Counted from the stretch's first letter, positions 18,201-26,669 are shown. The stretch is DNA of 64,000 nt from Hungatella sp. UBA3048 (GCA_002367105.1 DFCS01000051.1:62001-126000); one strand, 5' to 3'. Made by a program: numbers and translations. Notes: generated from the sequence alone by a model not told the origin.

Positions 18201-18385
18201 CCTATAGCTGAATTACTAATAAAACCGTCTTTAAAATAAGCCAGGCCTTCCACTAAGTTTTCCGGAACATAAGCACTGGCCTGGGCCTGTTGATTGATGA
18301 GACCGATGGTTACACGGATATGTGACAGCGGATCCCTGAACTCACGGCGCATCAGTTCTTTATATTTCTTACTTGCTGGCTGCAC
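15200..18385 (-). CDS. Large tail protein (tail-spike / Tal-like)
   Basis: This 1061-aa protein begins at a GTG that overlaps the preceding stop (TAGTG), with GGGGGTGA upstream; ATG 18352 is an alternative. The N-terminal third has the baseplate-hub-like pattern of siphophage tail-tip proteins (LTVNNKDRAFDIENVESSVNFLEIG in pieces, ITVLYGQ). The middle (about 540-800) looks like a carbohydrate-binding-type insert, and the C-terminus returns to hub-like sequence. It lies directly after the distal-tail-like gene, so it should be the tail-associated protein contacting the cell. Confidence 0.75.
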   Translation of the reverse strand: MQPASKKYKELMRREFRDPLSHIRVTIGLINQQAQASAYVPENLVEGLAYFKDGFISNSAIGKTPSYGYNSSYPYACYSGPIPIKKGKAYSWKAHSDVDDIFRLRLFDSSGAICGYTVTNKELNNFMFTDKVDYIRLMVLDKRKVYDVTFSPDSGYYTYYSSFKMPLDNYEVKELYATCDQDYTAADGNMYFLPRERADVVLNQGIVSEALLGPIEIRFPIEYDIKGLTIEFGKAYPVDFVIESDNNTVEIKDNTDGHFVTEEIFNGATFLRFTPSAMVNGQSRFRIHMITMGIGIYFDNRKILSATKKEHISPIMEELPTIDFSLTVNNKDRAFDIENVESSVNFLEIGQDITVLYGQELDDGSVEWLPGAAVQLKEWSADDEQMEFSATDRFDGMDGTYYKGLYRPEGVSLYDLAVDVFSDAKVDSRTYWIDSYLKSVNVINPMPVVSHKEALQLIANAGRCILYQDRDGNIYLKSSLVPDMKAGSDNETYFSNAGAILDKTAKKAYTMAAKDYTDVKPTQYFLPKKQILRYSANPDGSNMTESRQPNSQYVGVGYMPKEILENPNLISSSVTYQNRNVNGWDWNQGTRYFLSDLGLKIGDTITVMSTVKIPSDAPKGINICARFLHANGGQNDQPHYTQRGTIYPGEEKEIYSVAIVPPLVSTEVPNRVAVRYSRNDGNGTGATFTTQGKCDGIFLGNSVTTWKPSPSDWLADPSNYEWIPIEEYVKPSYLNTGYVSEVVAKSDGSFTINPTVEINLEASFKCFGLTLGFGNNNPAEMIFHAYRDGKLVEDYIVTGLTTTTVIGHEFEEFDRLILEFTKGCPNNRVVLINIIFGDSTDYTFEYGPELTKTPKGTQLPKVRELQVIRTLFSQSIEAKELAKETISITSADNRYTFNFSNPVYDLSCALTEPQNGQVAAIVESSSYYATVEITGVTGAVEVSVSGREYLTSQTKVGRQLNPTGSLETWENPLVSDLIHAADLTDWIGDYMKADREYDLQYRGEPRIDANDIAFLENKYVPDLLLRVYEHTLKFNGALSGTVKARRDMSHVAATKDQLEGT

Positions 18386-18762
18386 TATTCAATCACCCCC
18401 GCATCGACAAAATTTACCTTACAGTCCATATAGCGTGTAGGGAGACCGTCTTTGTCAAACTCAATAGGCGTAGCTGTCCGGTTTCCTGGATACATGCGGA
18501 TTGTCATCATGCGATTATGTGCCATGTCCGGGATCCTTGCTGTCACCACAAATTTATCAAGCTCCTGCAGCATGGTCGCCCAGGTAGCAGCGTCTAAAAA
18601 CTTCCATTGTAGGTTCTCAAATTTATGCTGATCTCTTCCCACTCTCTGACCTATAAACTCGCCCAGGGCATTTTTCCCTTCACTCACATTCGTTGCAACC
18701 ACCAGGTTTCCCCCAATGTCGGGAGACGGAAACTCCCGGCCATTGATTGTTATTACTGCCAT
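18385..18762 (-). CDS. Distal tail-like protein
   Basis: This 125-aa protein lies between tape measure and Tal-like genes, the position of the distal tail protein in SPP1-like phages. It is shorter than typical Dit and begins MAVITINGREFPSPDIGG. A structural role is inferred from order; the fold is not recognised with certainty. Confidence 0.6.
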   Translation of the reverse strand: MAVITINGREFPSPDIGGNLVVATNVSEGKNALGEFIGQRVGRDQHKFENLQWKFLDAATWATMLQELDKFVVTARIPDMAHNRMMTIRMYPGNRTATPIEFDKDGLPTRYMDCKVNFVDAGVIE

Positions 18763-18775
18763 ATTTACCGCCTCC

Positions 18776-21700
18776 TTACGTTGTTCTTAGAGAGAAACCG
18801 CTTCTCTTGTCAAGGTCGGATAATTTCTTTTTAATCTCTCTGATATCAATATTTACAGTCAAATCCATGGCCTCAATCAGTTCTATGATCTTCCGGAGAA
18901 GATCCACCATGAGGGACAGATAGTGATCTGACATGTTCTCGGTTGGCGTGGACATTGCTTGACTTGCCATAGCCTGGACCAGCTCAGCCGTGTCGGTACT
19001 TCGTCCAGAGGTGCCAACCAGAGACAGCTGTGGTGTTGAATTACTGGCGATGGAACTCATGCTTGCAGCCAGTGGTGCAATTGCCGACCTCATACCATAC
19101 TGAACTGCCTTGGTGATGCCTTCCGTAATCTGCATGTTATTGGCAACCGCAGCCTTGCCTCCCCAATTTCCTACCATCTCAGGATTGCCGTTTTCATTTG
19201 CTACGAACAAGCTACCGGATTTCGGGAAACCACCAGTTGCATGACCTTTTACTCCCGGCCCACTACTTACATAGCCCTTACTGCTTCCCGGACCGGAAGA
19301 TTCCTTTTTATCTTCTTTTTCTTCTGCGTCTTTCTTTTCTCGGGTAAATGCTTTCTTCGCGCCATCGATGACTGAGCTAAACGCCTCGCCTACCTCTTTG
19401 GCAATTCCGCCTAGCCAGCCAGTAATGTCTGTCCAGATTTCTTGCATGCCTTTCCATAGCTTATTCATCACGTCTTTGCCGATTTCCAGCATTTCATCCA
19501 GCTTGAATACATCCTTGATCTTCTGCCAGATTTCCCCGAACCAATCTTTAATGGAGTTCCACTTTTCTTCTATGGCAGCCCTTACGCTATCCCAAATTTC
19601 AGACAGCTTATCTCTGATCGCTTCGAAGACTTCGGTGGCTTTGCTTTTGATCGATTCCCAGATGTTTGACGCAAGGGTTTTAATACCATTCCACACCAAT
19701 TCCCAAATACCTTTTATGACATCAAGAACGGTCTTGATAATGGAACTAATGGTATTTATTGCGAGAGAAACGATACCTTTCATAGCATCCCAAATGCCAT
19801 TAAAGAAGGTCTTTATTCCCTCCCATGCTTTATGCCAATCTCCAGTGAACACACCGACAATAAAGTCCATAAGGCCGCCAAGAGCTGTCAGAATATCTCC
19901 GACAACACTACTTACACCCTCAAAAAACAGGAAGAATCTATCAATAGCATTTTTAATAAATTCCGCTATAATCGGAGCTGCCGTTTCCATAAACCAAAGA
20001 ATAAAGGGCTTTAAAACATTTTCCCATAACACAGTTATGGCATCAGCCGTCTTCCCCGCAAACTCCATGAATTTATCAATTAGAGGCGACAAATACTGCT
20101 CCCTAAAATCCTGGAATCTCTCAGATAAATAGGTTAGTACGGGAAGGAAATAGGTGTTGTAAAGCTCCAGGAACTTTGTTGCTATTTCGGTGAAACCTTT
20201 CCCAAAAGAGTCAAGCATAGGCTTAACGTGGGCGTCATAAGTTTCGTTGATCTTTGTGAAGACTTCTTCTACAATAGATTTTATTTCAGAAAAGATAGGC
20301 TCAACAGCGGAAAAAGTATCTTCCAGAGTCTTCTTAATTAGGTCCCTGTTTTGAATGAAGGGGGCCGTAATCGTTTCAAGCAAATCCCTAGCCAGTTTGC
20401 CGACCAGCTCCGTTACACCCATAAAGGCTTCTGCAAAAATACCTTGCAGATCAGCGTTAATTTGCTTTGCGCTATCACTCCGAAGAGATGAAAAAATTGT
20501 AGCAAATGCCACACTGAAATTGCCGACGATATCAGCAATACTCCCTCCGATATCAAACATGGATATTAGATATTCTTTAATTCTCCCGCTGTTTTGCTCC
20601 AAGAACAAATTAATGCCACCCAACAGATTATCTGCTATGGTGGTCCCGATGGAAGCCACGCTACCAGCTACTTTTCCCAGATTCACCGCTATACGGTTTC
20701 CAAATTCCTCCGCAGAGGCCAGGACTGCCGGATCAGTGAAAATACCTTTCAAGCTCACACCAATACCTTGTATGGCCTGCTGAATGCTATCCAGTACAGA
20801 CGTGTCCCCAAACCCAATACTAAAGCCGGTCTTAAATAATCCAGCTAATTCTTTCGCCCGGTCGATCAGACCCTGGTACTTAGTACTGGCTTCTTCAACA
20901 CCAGAAGTATCCAGGGAACCCATGTCAAACTCATCTGCAGCATATCCACCAGATCCACCTCCGCTTGATCCGCCTCCATCACTCCCAGTATCCGGATTGA
21001 TGATATTTAACTCATCAATTCCAGTGGATATTCCCTTGATATCCTTGGCCGCTTTCTTAGCAGCCCCGCCAGTCCCTCCGATAGCACCAGAAGCATTATC
21101 CGCAGCATCGGTAATAGCCTCCATGCCGGTGGCCGCAGCGGCTGATACACCTCCACCGGAACTTTTCTTTCCGGATATAAGCTCCGTAAACGCCTTGAAT
21201 GCATTGGCTAGGCTCATCAGCTTCCCGATGATTGTATTAATGACCTGGATTACTGGGGTTAGGACATTGATAAGGCCTTGGCCAATGGTAGCCTTTAAGG
21301 CATTGAACTGCTCACTTAAAATCCGGACTTGATTCGCCCAGCTCCCGGAAGTTCTGGCAAAATCACCTTGGGCAAATCTAAGCTTTTCCTGAACAAAAGC
21401 ATATCTTAAGGCCACTTTCTCAGCCTCAGACATGGACTTTGTTGTTTTTCCGTATCCATTTGCCAATGCATAGGCGTCTAAGGCGGATTGGGTCATAACA
21501 ACACCCAAATCTTTTAAGCTTTCTGTTTCACCCGTAAAAATGCTTTTCAGCTTGGTAAATGCTTCGGACTGGCTCGTATCGTAAAAAGAGGCCACATCCG
21601 CCGCGAGACCGGTAAGGGATGTTCCCATGGAGGCTGCCGACTTTTCAGTAAAACCAAAGCCACGGGCCATAGAAGCAAAAACACCGGTATAACGTTTAGC

Positions 21701-21985
21701 CGCTGTCTCGGACATACCAAATTGCTTGATTGCGTTTTTGGCAAACGAATCTATCTGTTTCTCCATGCTGGGTACTGCCTGCTGAATGACGTTATCCACC
21801 TCAGCCAGCTGCGATCCCAGTTCTATGGCACTTTTTCCAAAATCAATGATCTTCTTAACAGCAAAAGCGGCAGCCAGAGCCTTACCAGCTTTCATGGCAA
21901 GTCCCTGAATGCCAGCCATCTGCTTATCAAAACTGCTTTTATTTACTACAAGGTCGAGCCCGATCTGCCCCACGCTGTCAGCCAT
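18776..21985 (-). CDS. Tail tape measure protein
   Basis: This 1069-aa protein sets tail length. It has the TMP features: an N-terminal GLDLVVNKSSFDKQM motif, a conserved region around residues 90-200 (SMARGFGFTEKSA, SGSWANQVRILSEQFNALKATIGQGL in part), a Gly/Ser-rich stretch near 340-360, long helical repeats with Trp (IWDAMKG, IWESIKSK, IWDSVRA) and hydrophobic segments. I chose ATG 21985 (AGGTGA upstream) rather than 22024. Confidence 0.93.
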   Translation of the reverse strand: MADSVGQIGLDLVVNKSSFDKQMAGIQGLAMKAGKALAAAFAVKKIIDFGKSAIELGSQLAEVDNVIQQAVPSMEKQIDSFAKNAIKQFGMSETAAKRYTGVFASMARGFGFTEKSAASMGTSLTGLAADVASFYDTSQSEAFTKLKSIFTGETESLKDLGVVMTQSALDAYALANGYGKTTKSMSEAEKVALRYAFVQEKLRFAQGDFARTSGSWANQVRILSEQFNALKATIGQGLINVLTPVIQVINTIIGKLMSLANAFKAFTELISGKKSSGGGVSAAAATGMEAITDAADNASGAIGGTGGAAKKAAKDIKGISTGIDELNIINPDTGSDGGGSSGGGSGGYAADEFDMGSLDTSGVEEASTKYQGLIDRAKELAGLFKTGFSIGFGDTSVLDSIQQAIQGIGVSLKGIFTDPAVLASAEEFGNRIAVNLGKVAGSVASIGTTIADNLLGGINLFLEQNSGRIKEYLISMFDIGGSIADIVGNFSVAFATIFSSLRSDSAKQINADLQGIFAEAFMGVTELVGKLARDLLETITAPFIQNRDLIKKTLEDTFSAVEPIFSEIKSIVEEVFTKINETYDAHVKPMLDSFGKGFTEIATKFLELYNTYFLPVLTYLSERFQDFREQYLSPLIDKFMEFAGKTADAITVLWENVLKPFILWFMETAAPIIAEFIKNAIDRFFLFFEGVSSVVGDILTALGGLMDFIVGVFTGDWHKAWEGIKTFFNGIWDAMKGIVSLAINTISSIIKTVLDVIKGIWELVWNGIKTLASNIWESIKSKATEVFEAIRDKLSEIWDSVRAAIEEKWNSIKDWFGEIWQKIKDVFKLDEMLEIGKDVMNKLWKGMQEIWTDITGWLGGIAKEVGEAFSSVIDGAKKAFTREKKDAEEKEDKKESSGPGSSKGYVSSGPGVKGHATGGFPKSGSLFVANENGNPEMVGNWGGKAAVANNMQITEGITKAVQYGMRSAIAPLAASMSSIASNSTPQLSLVGTSGRSTDTAELVQAMASQAMSTPTENMSDHYLSLMVDLLRKIIELIEAMDLTVNIDIREIKKKLSDLDKRSGFSLRTT

Positions 21986-22030
21986 AATATCACCTGCCTT
22001 TAGATAAGACAGGCACATCGGCACAGCGTC

Positions 22031-22174
22031 TTAGAGCTTCAACTCAAATTCTTTCTTACAATCCTTATTTTTACATTTTAAAAAAATCCCTTTGCAGACT
22101 GCCTCCTTAGTGCGAAACACATTAACCGGATATCCGCAATAGGGACATTTAACCTTTATCTTTTCTTTTTCAAT
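22031..22174 (-). CDS. Small zinc-ribbon (Com-like) protein, apparent ATT start
   Basis: This 47-aa frame carries four cysteines in a CPYCGY ... CKNKDC zinc-ribbon arrangement and a basic tail. A strong AGGAGG box sits 9 bases before an ATT codon (22174); no ATG, GTG or TTG lies near it in frame. The only in-frame ATG upstream overlaps the previous gene by over 50 bases. Com-like proteins of Mu-type phages are translational regulators, but the role here between tail chaperone and tape measure is unknown. Confidence 0.55.
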   Translation of the reverse strand: MEKEKIKVKCPYCGYPVNVFRTKEAVCKGIFLKCKNKDCKKEFELKL

Positions 22175-22187
22175 ATTGATCCCCCTC

Positions 22188-22535
22188 CTATCTACACAGC
22201 TGTGCAAACATCTGCTCCAGGGCAGCCATCTCCTGCTCATAAGTTGCTGGAGCCATTGCCTCTGCTTTCCGATTGCGCCATTCATTGAAAATGCGCCTTT
22301 GATCGCTATTAAAATTCTTGATAACATTCTTATCTGTCTCTGATCGGATTTCTACAATCCGTCCAAGAGGGGTTTCTGGATCAATTCCTGAAAGCAAAAT
22401 CTTAAATTCATCCCAGCCCACCGATTCAAATTCTTTAGTCCGTATTCTCAACCCGTACTGCGAAAGGAAACTGGAGACAATCAGATCCCAGTCCTCAAAT
22501 AAATCGTAGTACGGGTCACTGCTCTCCCTGGCCGT
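22188..22535 (-). CDS. Tail assembly chaperone, downstream frame (frameshift product)
   Basis: This frame has no ATG or GTG at its beginning. Its conserved-looking sequence starts DPYYDLFEDWDLI, opposite the stop codon of the preceding gene, and it is open back to 22535. It continues through KILLSGIDPETPLGRIVEIRS. In siphophages the gene before the tape measure is commonly made as a frameshift fusion to the tail chaperone (gpG-T). The 18-base overlap contains GGGAGAG (22522-22528), where a -2 slip would re-pair GAG with GAG. A +1 shift near the CAG TGA C stop is the alternative. Confidence 0.65.
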   Translation of the reverse strand, partial: TARESSDPYYDLFEDWDLIVSSFLSQYGLRIRTKEFESVGWDEFKILLSGIDPETPLGRIVEIRSETDKNVIKNFNSDQRRIFNEWRNRKAEAMAPATYEQEMAALEQMFAQLCR

Positions 22536-22815
22536 TTACATCTCCTACAATCAGGCCAACCGCTTCTTGCACCACCACGATCAGGTCATTAAAGCCAAGT
22601 CCCAACTTCTCAATCTCTTTTTTCGATTTTTCCGGAAACATCATATCATAAGCTTTAAGGATCTCATTAACACCTGGATCCTCTGCACTCATGAGCCCCA
22701 TAACCTTTAACATAGTAGGAGCATCGGCATTTACTTCCAGTTTCTTGCCCTTGATCATCAGTGATGGGTTCCCCTCAAAAGTCAGTTTCTCTGTGATATC
22801 AATTACTTTTGCCAT
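22516..22815 (-). CDS. Tail assembly chaperone, upstream frame (gpG-like)
   Basis: This 99-aa protein lies between major tail protein and tape measure. It begins MAKVIDITEKLTFEG and has no catalytic motif. Order and size fit the gpG-like chaperone that coats the tape measure during tail assembly. It appears to be extended by programmed frameshifting into the frame ending at 22188. Confidence 0.75.
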   Translation of the reverse strand: MAKVIDITEKLTFEGNPSLMIKGKKLEVNADAPTMLKVMGLMSAEDPGVNEILKAYDMMFPEKSKKEIEKLGLGFNDLIVVVQEAVGLIVGDVNGQGEQ

Positions 22816-22828
22816 CTGTCATTTCCTC

Positions 22829-23275
22829 CTATTCTCCTGTGCCGGTTGCAGCTGTAAAGGTTGGTTTTCCCTTACACTTTACTTCAAATTCCAGAGCGTC
22901 CACCGCCGTGCTATCTCCACCTGCTGGAGTGGTTACATTGATAATCGCATCAAAGGTTACTTTCGCCCCGGTTGGCATTGTCCACCTAAATGGAGCTACT
23001 ACATCATTTCCAGACTTCCACGCAAGACCCGCAATGTAATCATTTCCCGGATCTCCGTAAGTACGTTTTCCTTGGAAGGAGAAGGACAGCTTCTTACTGG
23101 TCATCATTGCATCCCCCCAGCCTCCATGCTCCATGGCATTCCATTCTTCCACGCCGCCCTCAATACTTGGGGCAAAGTTTGTCAAGTTTGCAATAGTAGT
23201 CCAATTACTTCCATCATTTCCCAAACCTAAATCAAATTTATTGTTATTGACCGGATATACCTTAGCTTCTGACAT
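22829..23275 (-). CDS. Major tail protein
   Basis: This 148-aa protein should form the tail tube. It sits between the tail terminator and the tail chaperone, starts MSEAKVYPVNNNKFDLGLG, and contains the MTP-like segment GGVEEWNAMEHGGW and a compact beta-rich pattern. I chose ATG 23275 with an AAAGGAATAGG box upstream. Confidence 0.85.
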   Translation of the reverse strand: MSEAKVYPVNNNKFDLGLGNDGSNWTTIANLTNFAPSIEGGVEEWNAMEHGGWGDAMMTSKKLSFSFQGKRTYGDPGNDYIAGLAWKSGNDVVAPFRWTMPTGAKVTFDAIINVTTPAGGDSTAVDALEFEVKCKGKPTFTAATGTGE

Positions 23276-23279
23276 AAAA

Positions 23280-23687
23280 TTACCTATTCCTTTCATAAAT
23301 AAAATCCAGCCATATCACATATTCGTATACTCCTGCATCATCTGATCCAACGTCCTGCGGTTCAGGAACCATCAGACGCAGATAATTGATATGGGTGTCT
23401 CCAATGGTAAGGCTGGTTATACTTCTTAGCTTCTCAAATAAATTATAGGCCGTTCTTTCCGTTTCATCTTTACTCTTACTCCAATGGATCAGAAGGGAAA
23501 CCGGCTTCGTGTCGTAGGTGGTGCATTCTAGGCCACCTATAGCAATGTTTGCAGGACCAGAAGTCGGACGGCTATAAACTCCAATTGACTTTTGCTTTTT
23601 ATTATCCAACTTACCAATATAAACATTATCATCTACAGCAATATTTAGACAGGATATATACTGCCTGATGCCTTTTAAGGCCAGCAT
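23280..23687 (-). CDS. Tail terminator-like protein
   Basis: This 135-aa protein starts at an ATG overlapping the upstream stop (TGATG). It lies between a gp10-like gene and the major tail protein, the SPP1 gp17 / 'minor capsid 3' position, and contains SVLLIHWSK-like and YVIWLDFIYER segments typical of this group (read as VSLLIHWSKSKDETE here). It probably caps the tail tube and joins it to the head. Confidence 0.7.
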   Translation of the reverse strand: MLALKGIRQYISCLNIAVDDNVYIGKLDNKKQKSIGVYSRPTSGPANIAIGGLECTTYDTKPVSLLIHWSKSKDETERTAYNLFEKLRSITSLTIGDTHINYLRLMVPEPQDVGSDDAGVYEYVIWLDFIYERNR

Positions 23688-24067
23688 CACACACCACCTA
23701 CTTTTTTATAAAAATTTTTATATACTTTGTGTGCAAAGCCCGCTTTGCCTCCTCCTGGTTCCCAATCCTCAAACCAGTGGCCTCTTGCGTTAGGGTTCTC
23801 ATCTGTTTGGAAGTTATATTCTGGGTGGAAATATAGACGCCTCGCATAGGGGGTACTTGAAACGAGCTGTACCTTTCCTTTAGAAGAATCGGAATAGTCA
23901 GCAAAGAAGCTCTCCCCCTGAAGATGTCCGGTATCATAAGGCATGACCTGGGCCCGGATCACTTCTGTATGTAACACCTCTGCTGTCATTTCCAAAGCCG
24001 TTACCGCCGCCTGTGTCAGCTGCCGGATCCGTGGCAAATTCATTTTAACCATTGATTTGACCTGCAT
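23687..24067 (-). CDS. Head-tail joining protein (minor capsid 2 / gp10-like)
   Basis: This 126-aa protein starts at ATG 24067, which overlaps the previous stop (TGATG). It contains VMPYDTGHLQGES and YARRLYFHPEYNFQ, the typical motif of 'minor capsid protein 2' in Firmicute phages. It lies between stopper-like and tail-terminator-like genes. A structural role at the neck is expected. Confidence 0.75.
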   Translation of the reverse strand: MQVKSMVKMNLPRIRQLTQAAVTALEMTAEVLHTEVIRAQVMPYDTGHLQGESFFADYSDSSKGKVQLVSSTPYARRLYFHPEYNFQTDENPNARGHWFEDWEPGGGKAGFAHKVYKNFYKKVGGV

Positions 24068-24405
24068 CAGATTACCTCCAATGTACAAAAATTTACTGTC
24101 CCATCCGGATTCCGGTTCTTAGTTCCCCGTTCGATCCTGCGATCTTCTCCAAATACAGTAACGATACCTCCGCTTAAGGTCGGGAAGTTCGGAGCGATAT
24201 CGCCGGGGAACATGGCCGTTCCCGTTATCTGGACCAGCTTCTTTTCTGCCGTAAGAATCGTCTTTGCCCGGTCCTGGAAATTGCACTTCAAGTCCAGGTC
24301 AGCCACATATTTGGGCTCACTCAGATTATTAAGTTCCTCACTCTCCAAGTGAACATGGATATCAGTCTTACAGAGCCTTGCAGGCACTAAACATGGGTAT
24401 TTCAT
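24067..24405 (-). CDS. Head closure / stopper-like protein
   Basis: This 112-aa protein lies after the connector-like gene, at the SPP1 gp16 (stopper) position. It is beta-rich with no recognisable catalytic motif. Assignment rests on gene order. Confidence 0.6.
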   Translation of the reverse strand: MKYPCLVPARLCKTDIHVHLESEELNNLSEPKYVADLDLKCNFQDRAKTILTAEKKLVQITGTAMFPGDIAPNFPTLSGGIVTVFGEDRRIERGTKNRNPDGTVNFCTLEVI

Positions 24406-24409
24406 AGGC

Positions 24410-24796
24410 TCACCTCGCTAACCGGCAGCATAGGCCCGTCTGTGACAGCTGGGCGTATACGTCGCGCTTCATAGCCACACCTTTGTCCGTGAATACGTTC
24501 CAGCCCTGCCCAAACTGCATGGAAGTTCCATTAATGCTATAGCTGGATAAAACAGTGTCAATGACTTCGGCGTTCTCATACTCAAAGTCAGCCTGCAGGC
24601 ATATAACCTCCTGAATGAGTTCCTGCTGGAATTCTGTTAGAGAAGAAAAACCCCGGCCCACAATGCGATTGTAGGTCAGGGAATCAATGTGCCGGCTGGC
24701 TTGTCGGAGCGCCTTTCCCCGATCTTCTTCCGGGACCATGCTACCCTTAAATGTTTCTTTGTAGTACTCTGGTGTCACATAGGAGACGTAAGCCAT
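24410..24796 (-). CDS. Head-tail connector protein
   Basis: This protein of about 128 aa begins MAYVSYVTPEYY and contains RQASRHIDSLTYNRIVGRGF, the helical pattern of gp6/gp15-like connectors that bind under the portal. ATG 24796 is preferred to GTG 24805 because GGTGAG lies just upstream. It overlaps the termination region of the preceding gene closely. Confidence 0.75.
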   Translation of the reverse strand: MAYVSYVTPEYYKETFKGSMVPEEDRGKALRQASRHIDSLTYNRIVGRGFSSLTEFQQELIQEVICLQADFEYENAEVIDTVLSSYSINGTSMQFGQGWNVFTDKGVAMKRDVYAQLSQTGLCCRLAR

Positions 24797-24797
24797 C

Positions 24798-25070
24798 TTA
24801 CTCACCCGCTTTCTGGCTCGCAGATCTTCCTTTCTTTACTTCCTTATCAGGTTCTTTTTCTGCATTTTCTTCCGGGACTTCGGGAGTCTCCTCTTGAGGT
24901 TCGCCCTGACTTTCCGCAGGATCTCCTAATTCTGGTAGATCTTCTACTTCATACCCATGGCTTTTGAACCAATGTAGCAGACGCGGATCCTCTGTCTCCC
25001 CCACACCGTTGCAAAAAGGTACGCTGGCAGACGTACCAGTGTACTGCTTGTTTGGAGCATATACTTTCAT
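24798..25070 (-). CDS. Small acidic phage head-region protein
   Basis: This 90-aa protein has a short folded start (MKVYAPNKQYTG, GVGETEDPRLLHWFKSHGY) and a Glu/Pro-rich tail. Proteins of this kind often lie just after the major capsid gene in clostridial phages; function is not established. An AGGAGG box precedes the ATG. Confidence 0.7.
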   Translation of the reverse strand: MKVYAPNKQYTGTSASVPFCNGVGETEDPRLLHWFKSHGYEVEDLPELGDPAESQGEPQEETPEVPEENAEKEPDKEVKKGRSASQKAGE

Positions 25071-25082
25071 AAATAACCCTCC

Positions 25083-26042
25083 TTATTTTACTTTAATATT
25101 ACGGAATGCCCCAGCTGCCTTGGAAGTCTTTAAGGCGATTGCTGCATTCATTTCCACTTCACCGGTCTTTACTGCTCCTGCCGTTGTAAAGTCGGGAAGC
25201 CAAGTCCGCACCGGCGCTACGCCCGCAAAGGACACACCATGGAGTCCGTCAAGCGCCAGCCTAGCTGCAAAGAGGGATGTGGTTCCTTTGGTTGCATCAA
25301 TGTCCACCACTTCATTATTGGTTCCAGGCTTCGCTCCCAGATCCACGAAAGGAATATTTCCATAGGCTTCTACGTTGGTCCCCCAGTCAGTCTTTGTTAC
25401 CTGATACATGGAAGCACGCCTTGCACAGGCTCTCAGTTTAGAGATCAGCTTGGTATTGCCTGCAATGAATGAGGGTTCTCCATCAAGTCCTCGGAGGAAT
25501 TCATCAAGCATATCCAGGAAGTACTGGAAGTTATCCGTCACCAGCTGGGACGTGGATAAATCAATGACAGATGCACCGGTATTAAACTCAGTAGAGCTGC
25601 CGGTTAAAGCTTTGTCCAGCCCATCAAAAGCGTCGCTGTCCACTGCACTATCGCCGTTAACAAAAGTATCATTAAACAATGCCTGGGCTGCCTTGATTTT
25701 TTGGGACTGCTGTAAATCGATTTCAGATACGATACCGCCCATATTTGCGATAACACGGTCGATCTGATAGGATCCACCAAATACTTTAATATCCACGGAA
25801 TGACGTTCCTTGGTCACCTCATGAGGTGTATACTCCTTATTGATCTCACGAAACTGCGCCGTAGGCTGTGTTTTCAATCTGGTGTAGGAATAAGTAGGGG
25901 TTGCTCCGCCTCCAGTTGGGGAAACGGCATCATCGAACGTAATATGATCCAGGATCCAGTTGGATTTTCTGAATTCATCAATCACCCCGATCTGCAGGTC
26001 ATCCTGCACATTTTTTCTTGCTTCTTCTAACGTCATAGCCAT
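25083..26042 (-). CDS. Major capsid protein
   Basis: This 319-aa protein follows the scaffold gene by 21 bases and has the HK97-fold pattern of SPP1/A118-like capsids: N-arm (MAMTLEEARKNVQDDLQIG), an E-loop region with PTYSYTRLKTQPTAQFREI (about residues 48-66), and a C-terminal P-domain. A ribosome binding site GGAGATGAAAG precedes it. Confidence 0.88.
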   Translation of the reverse strand: MAMTLEEARKNVQDDLQIGVIDEFRKSNWILDHITFDDAVSPTGGGATPTYSYTRLKTQPTAQFREINKEYTPHEVTKERHSVDIKVFGGSYQIDRVIANMGGIVSEIDLQQSQKIKAAQALFNDTFVNGDSAVDSDAFDGLDKALTGSSTEFNTGASVIDLSTSQLVTDNFQYFLDMLDEFLRGLDGEPSFIAGNTKLISKLRACARRASMYQVTKTDWGTNVEAYGNIPFVDLGAKPGTNNEVVDIDATKGTTSLFAARLALDGLHGVSFAGVAPVRTWLPDFTTAGAVKTGEVEMNAAIALKTSKAAGAFRNIKVK

Positions 26043-26063
26043 AGTCTTTCATCTCCTTAATTA

Positions 26064-26669
26064 TTATTTGGAAGGCATCTGCGCCTGAAGCGCTGCTTCA
26101 ATGGCGGATTTCATATTTACCTTGCTGCCGTCGGTTGTAGTTGTTGTCTGGGTCTGCTGACCGGGAGCTCCAAGCGGGCGGAATCCTGGCTTTGAATCTG
26201 TACCTGGCTTAGCCTCTTTAAACAGGAATGGTTTTGATTCCTTTATAGACTTGATCTGTTCCTCCAAACCGGTTACCTTCCCATCATCAGAAAGAATCAG
26301 CTTAGACTTATCAAACAAACCAGTTACCAAATCTGCATCCTGGGCAGACTCGGCAATGGTCAGCTTAATGGCAGTTGTAAGCTTCAACTCCTTCATGTCA
26401 GCTTCGTTTTTCTCCGTAGCCGCTTTGCTCTCAGCCTGCATGGTTTCAATCTGCTTTTTCAACTCTGCATTGTCCCCGCTATTCTTTTTTAAATCTTCCA
26501 GCTGCTTATCCCGGTCCTTGATATCTTTTTCAAGCTGCCCCTTCGCCTGATTGACTGTATCATAATCAGTTTTAGGGACATATGATTCCAGTTCCTTTTT
26601 TGAAGCTTCTGCCGCTTTGGCTGCCTGTTCCTCACTAATTCCCAGTGCGATAAATTCTTCTTTCTTCAT
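26064..26669 (-). CDS. Phage scaffolding protein (GP20-like)
   Basis: This 201-aa protein is mostly charged coiled coil (about residues 15-105) with a C-terminal Gly/Pro/Thr linker and short helix (MKSAIEAALQAQ). This matches phage minor structural GP20 scaffolds that guide capsid assembly and then leave. ATG 26669 follows AAAGGATGAG; the longer frame to 26690 is less likely. Confidence 0.85.
   Translation of the reverse strand: MKKEEFIALGISEEQAAKAAEASKKELESYVPKTDYDTVNQAKGQLEKDIKDRDKQLEDLKKNSGDNAELKKQIETMQAESKAATEKNEADMKELKLTTAIKLTIAESAQDADLVTGLFDKSKLILSDDGKVTGLEEQIKSIKESKPFLFKEAKPGTDSKPGFRPLGAPGQQTQTTTTTDGSKVNMKSAIEAALQAQMPSK

Noticed and set aside
19368..20132. 254-codon plus-strand frame in the tape measure gene
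   Set aside because: It is the antisense shadow of the tape measure coding sequence, with no start signal.
20784..21332. 182-codon plus-strand frame
   Set aside because: Shadow of the tape measure gene with Ser/Pro bias from complementary codons.
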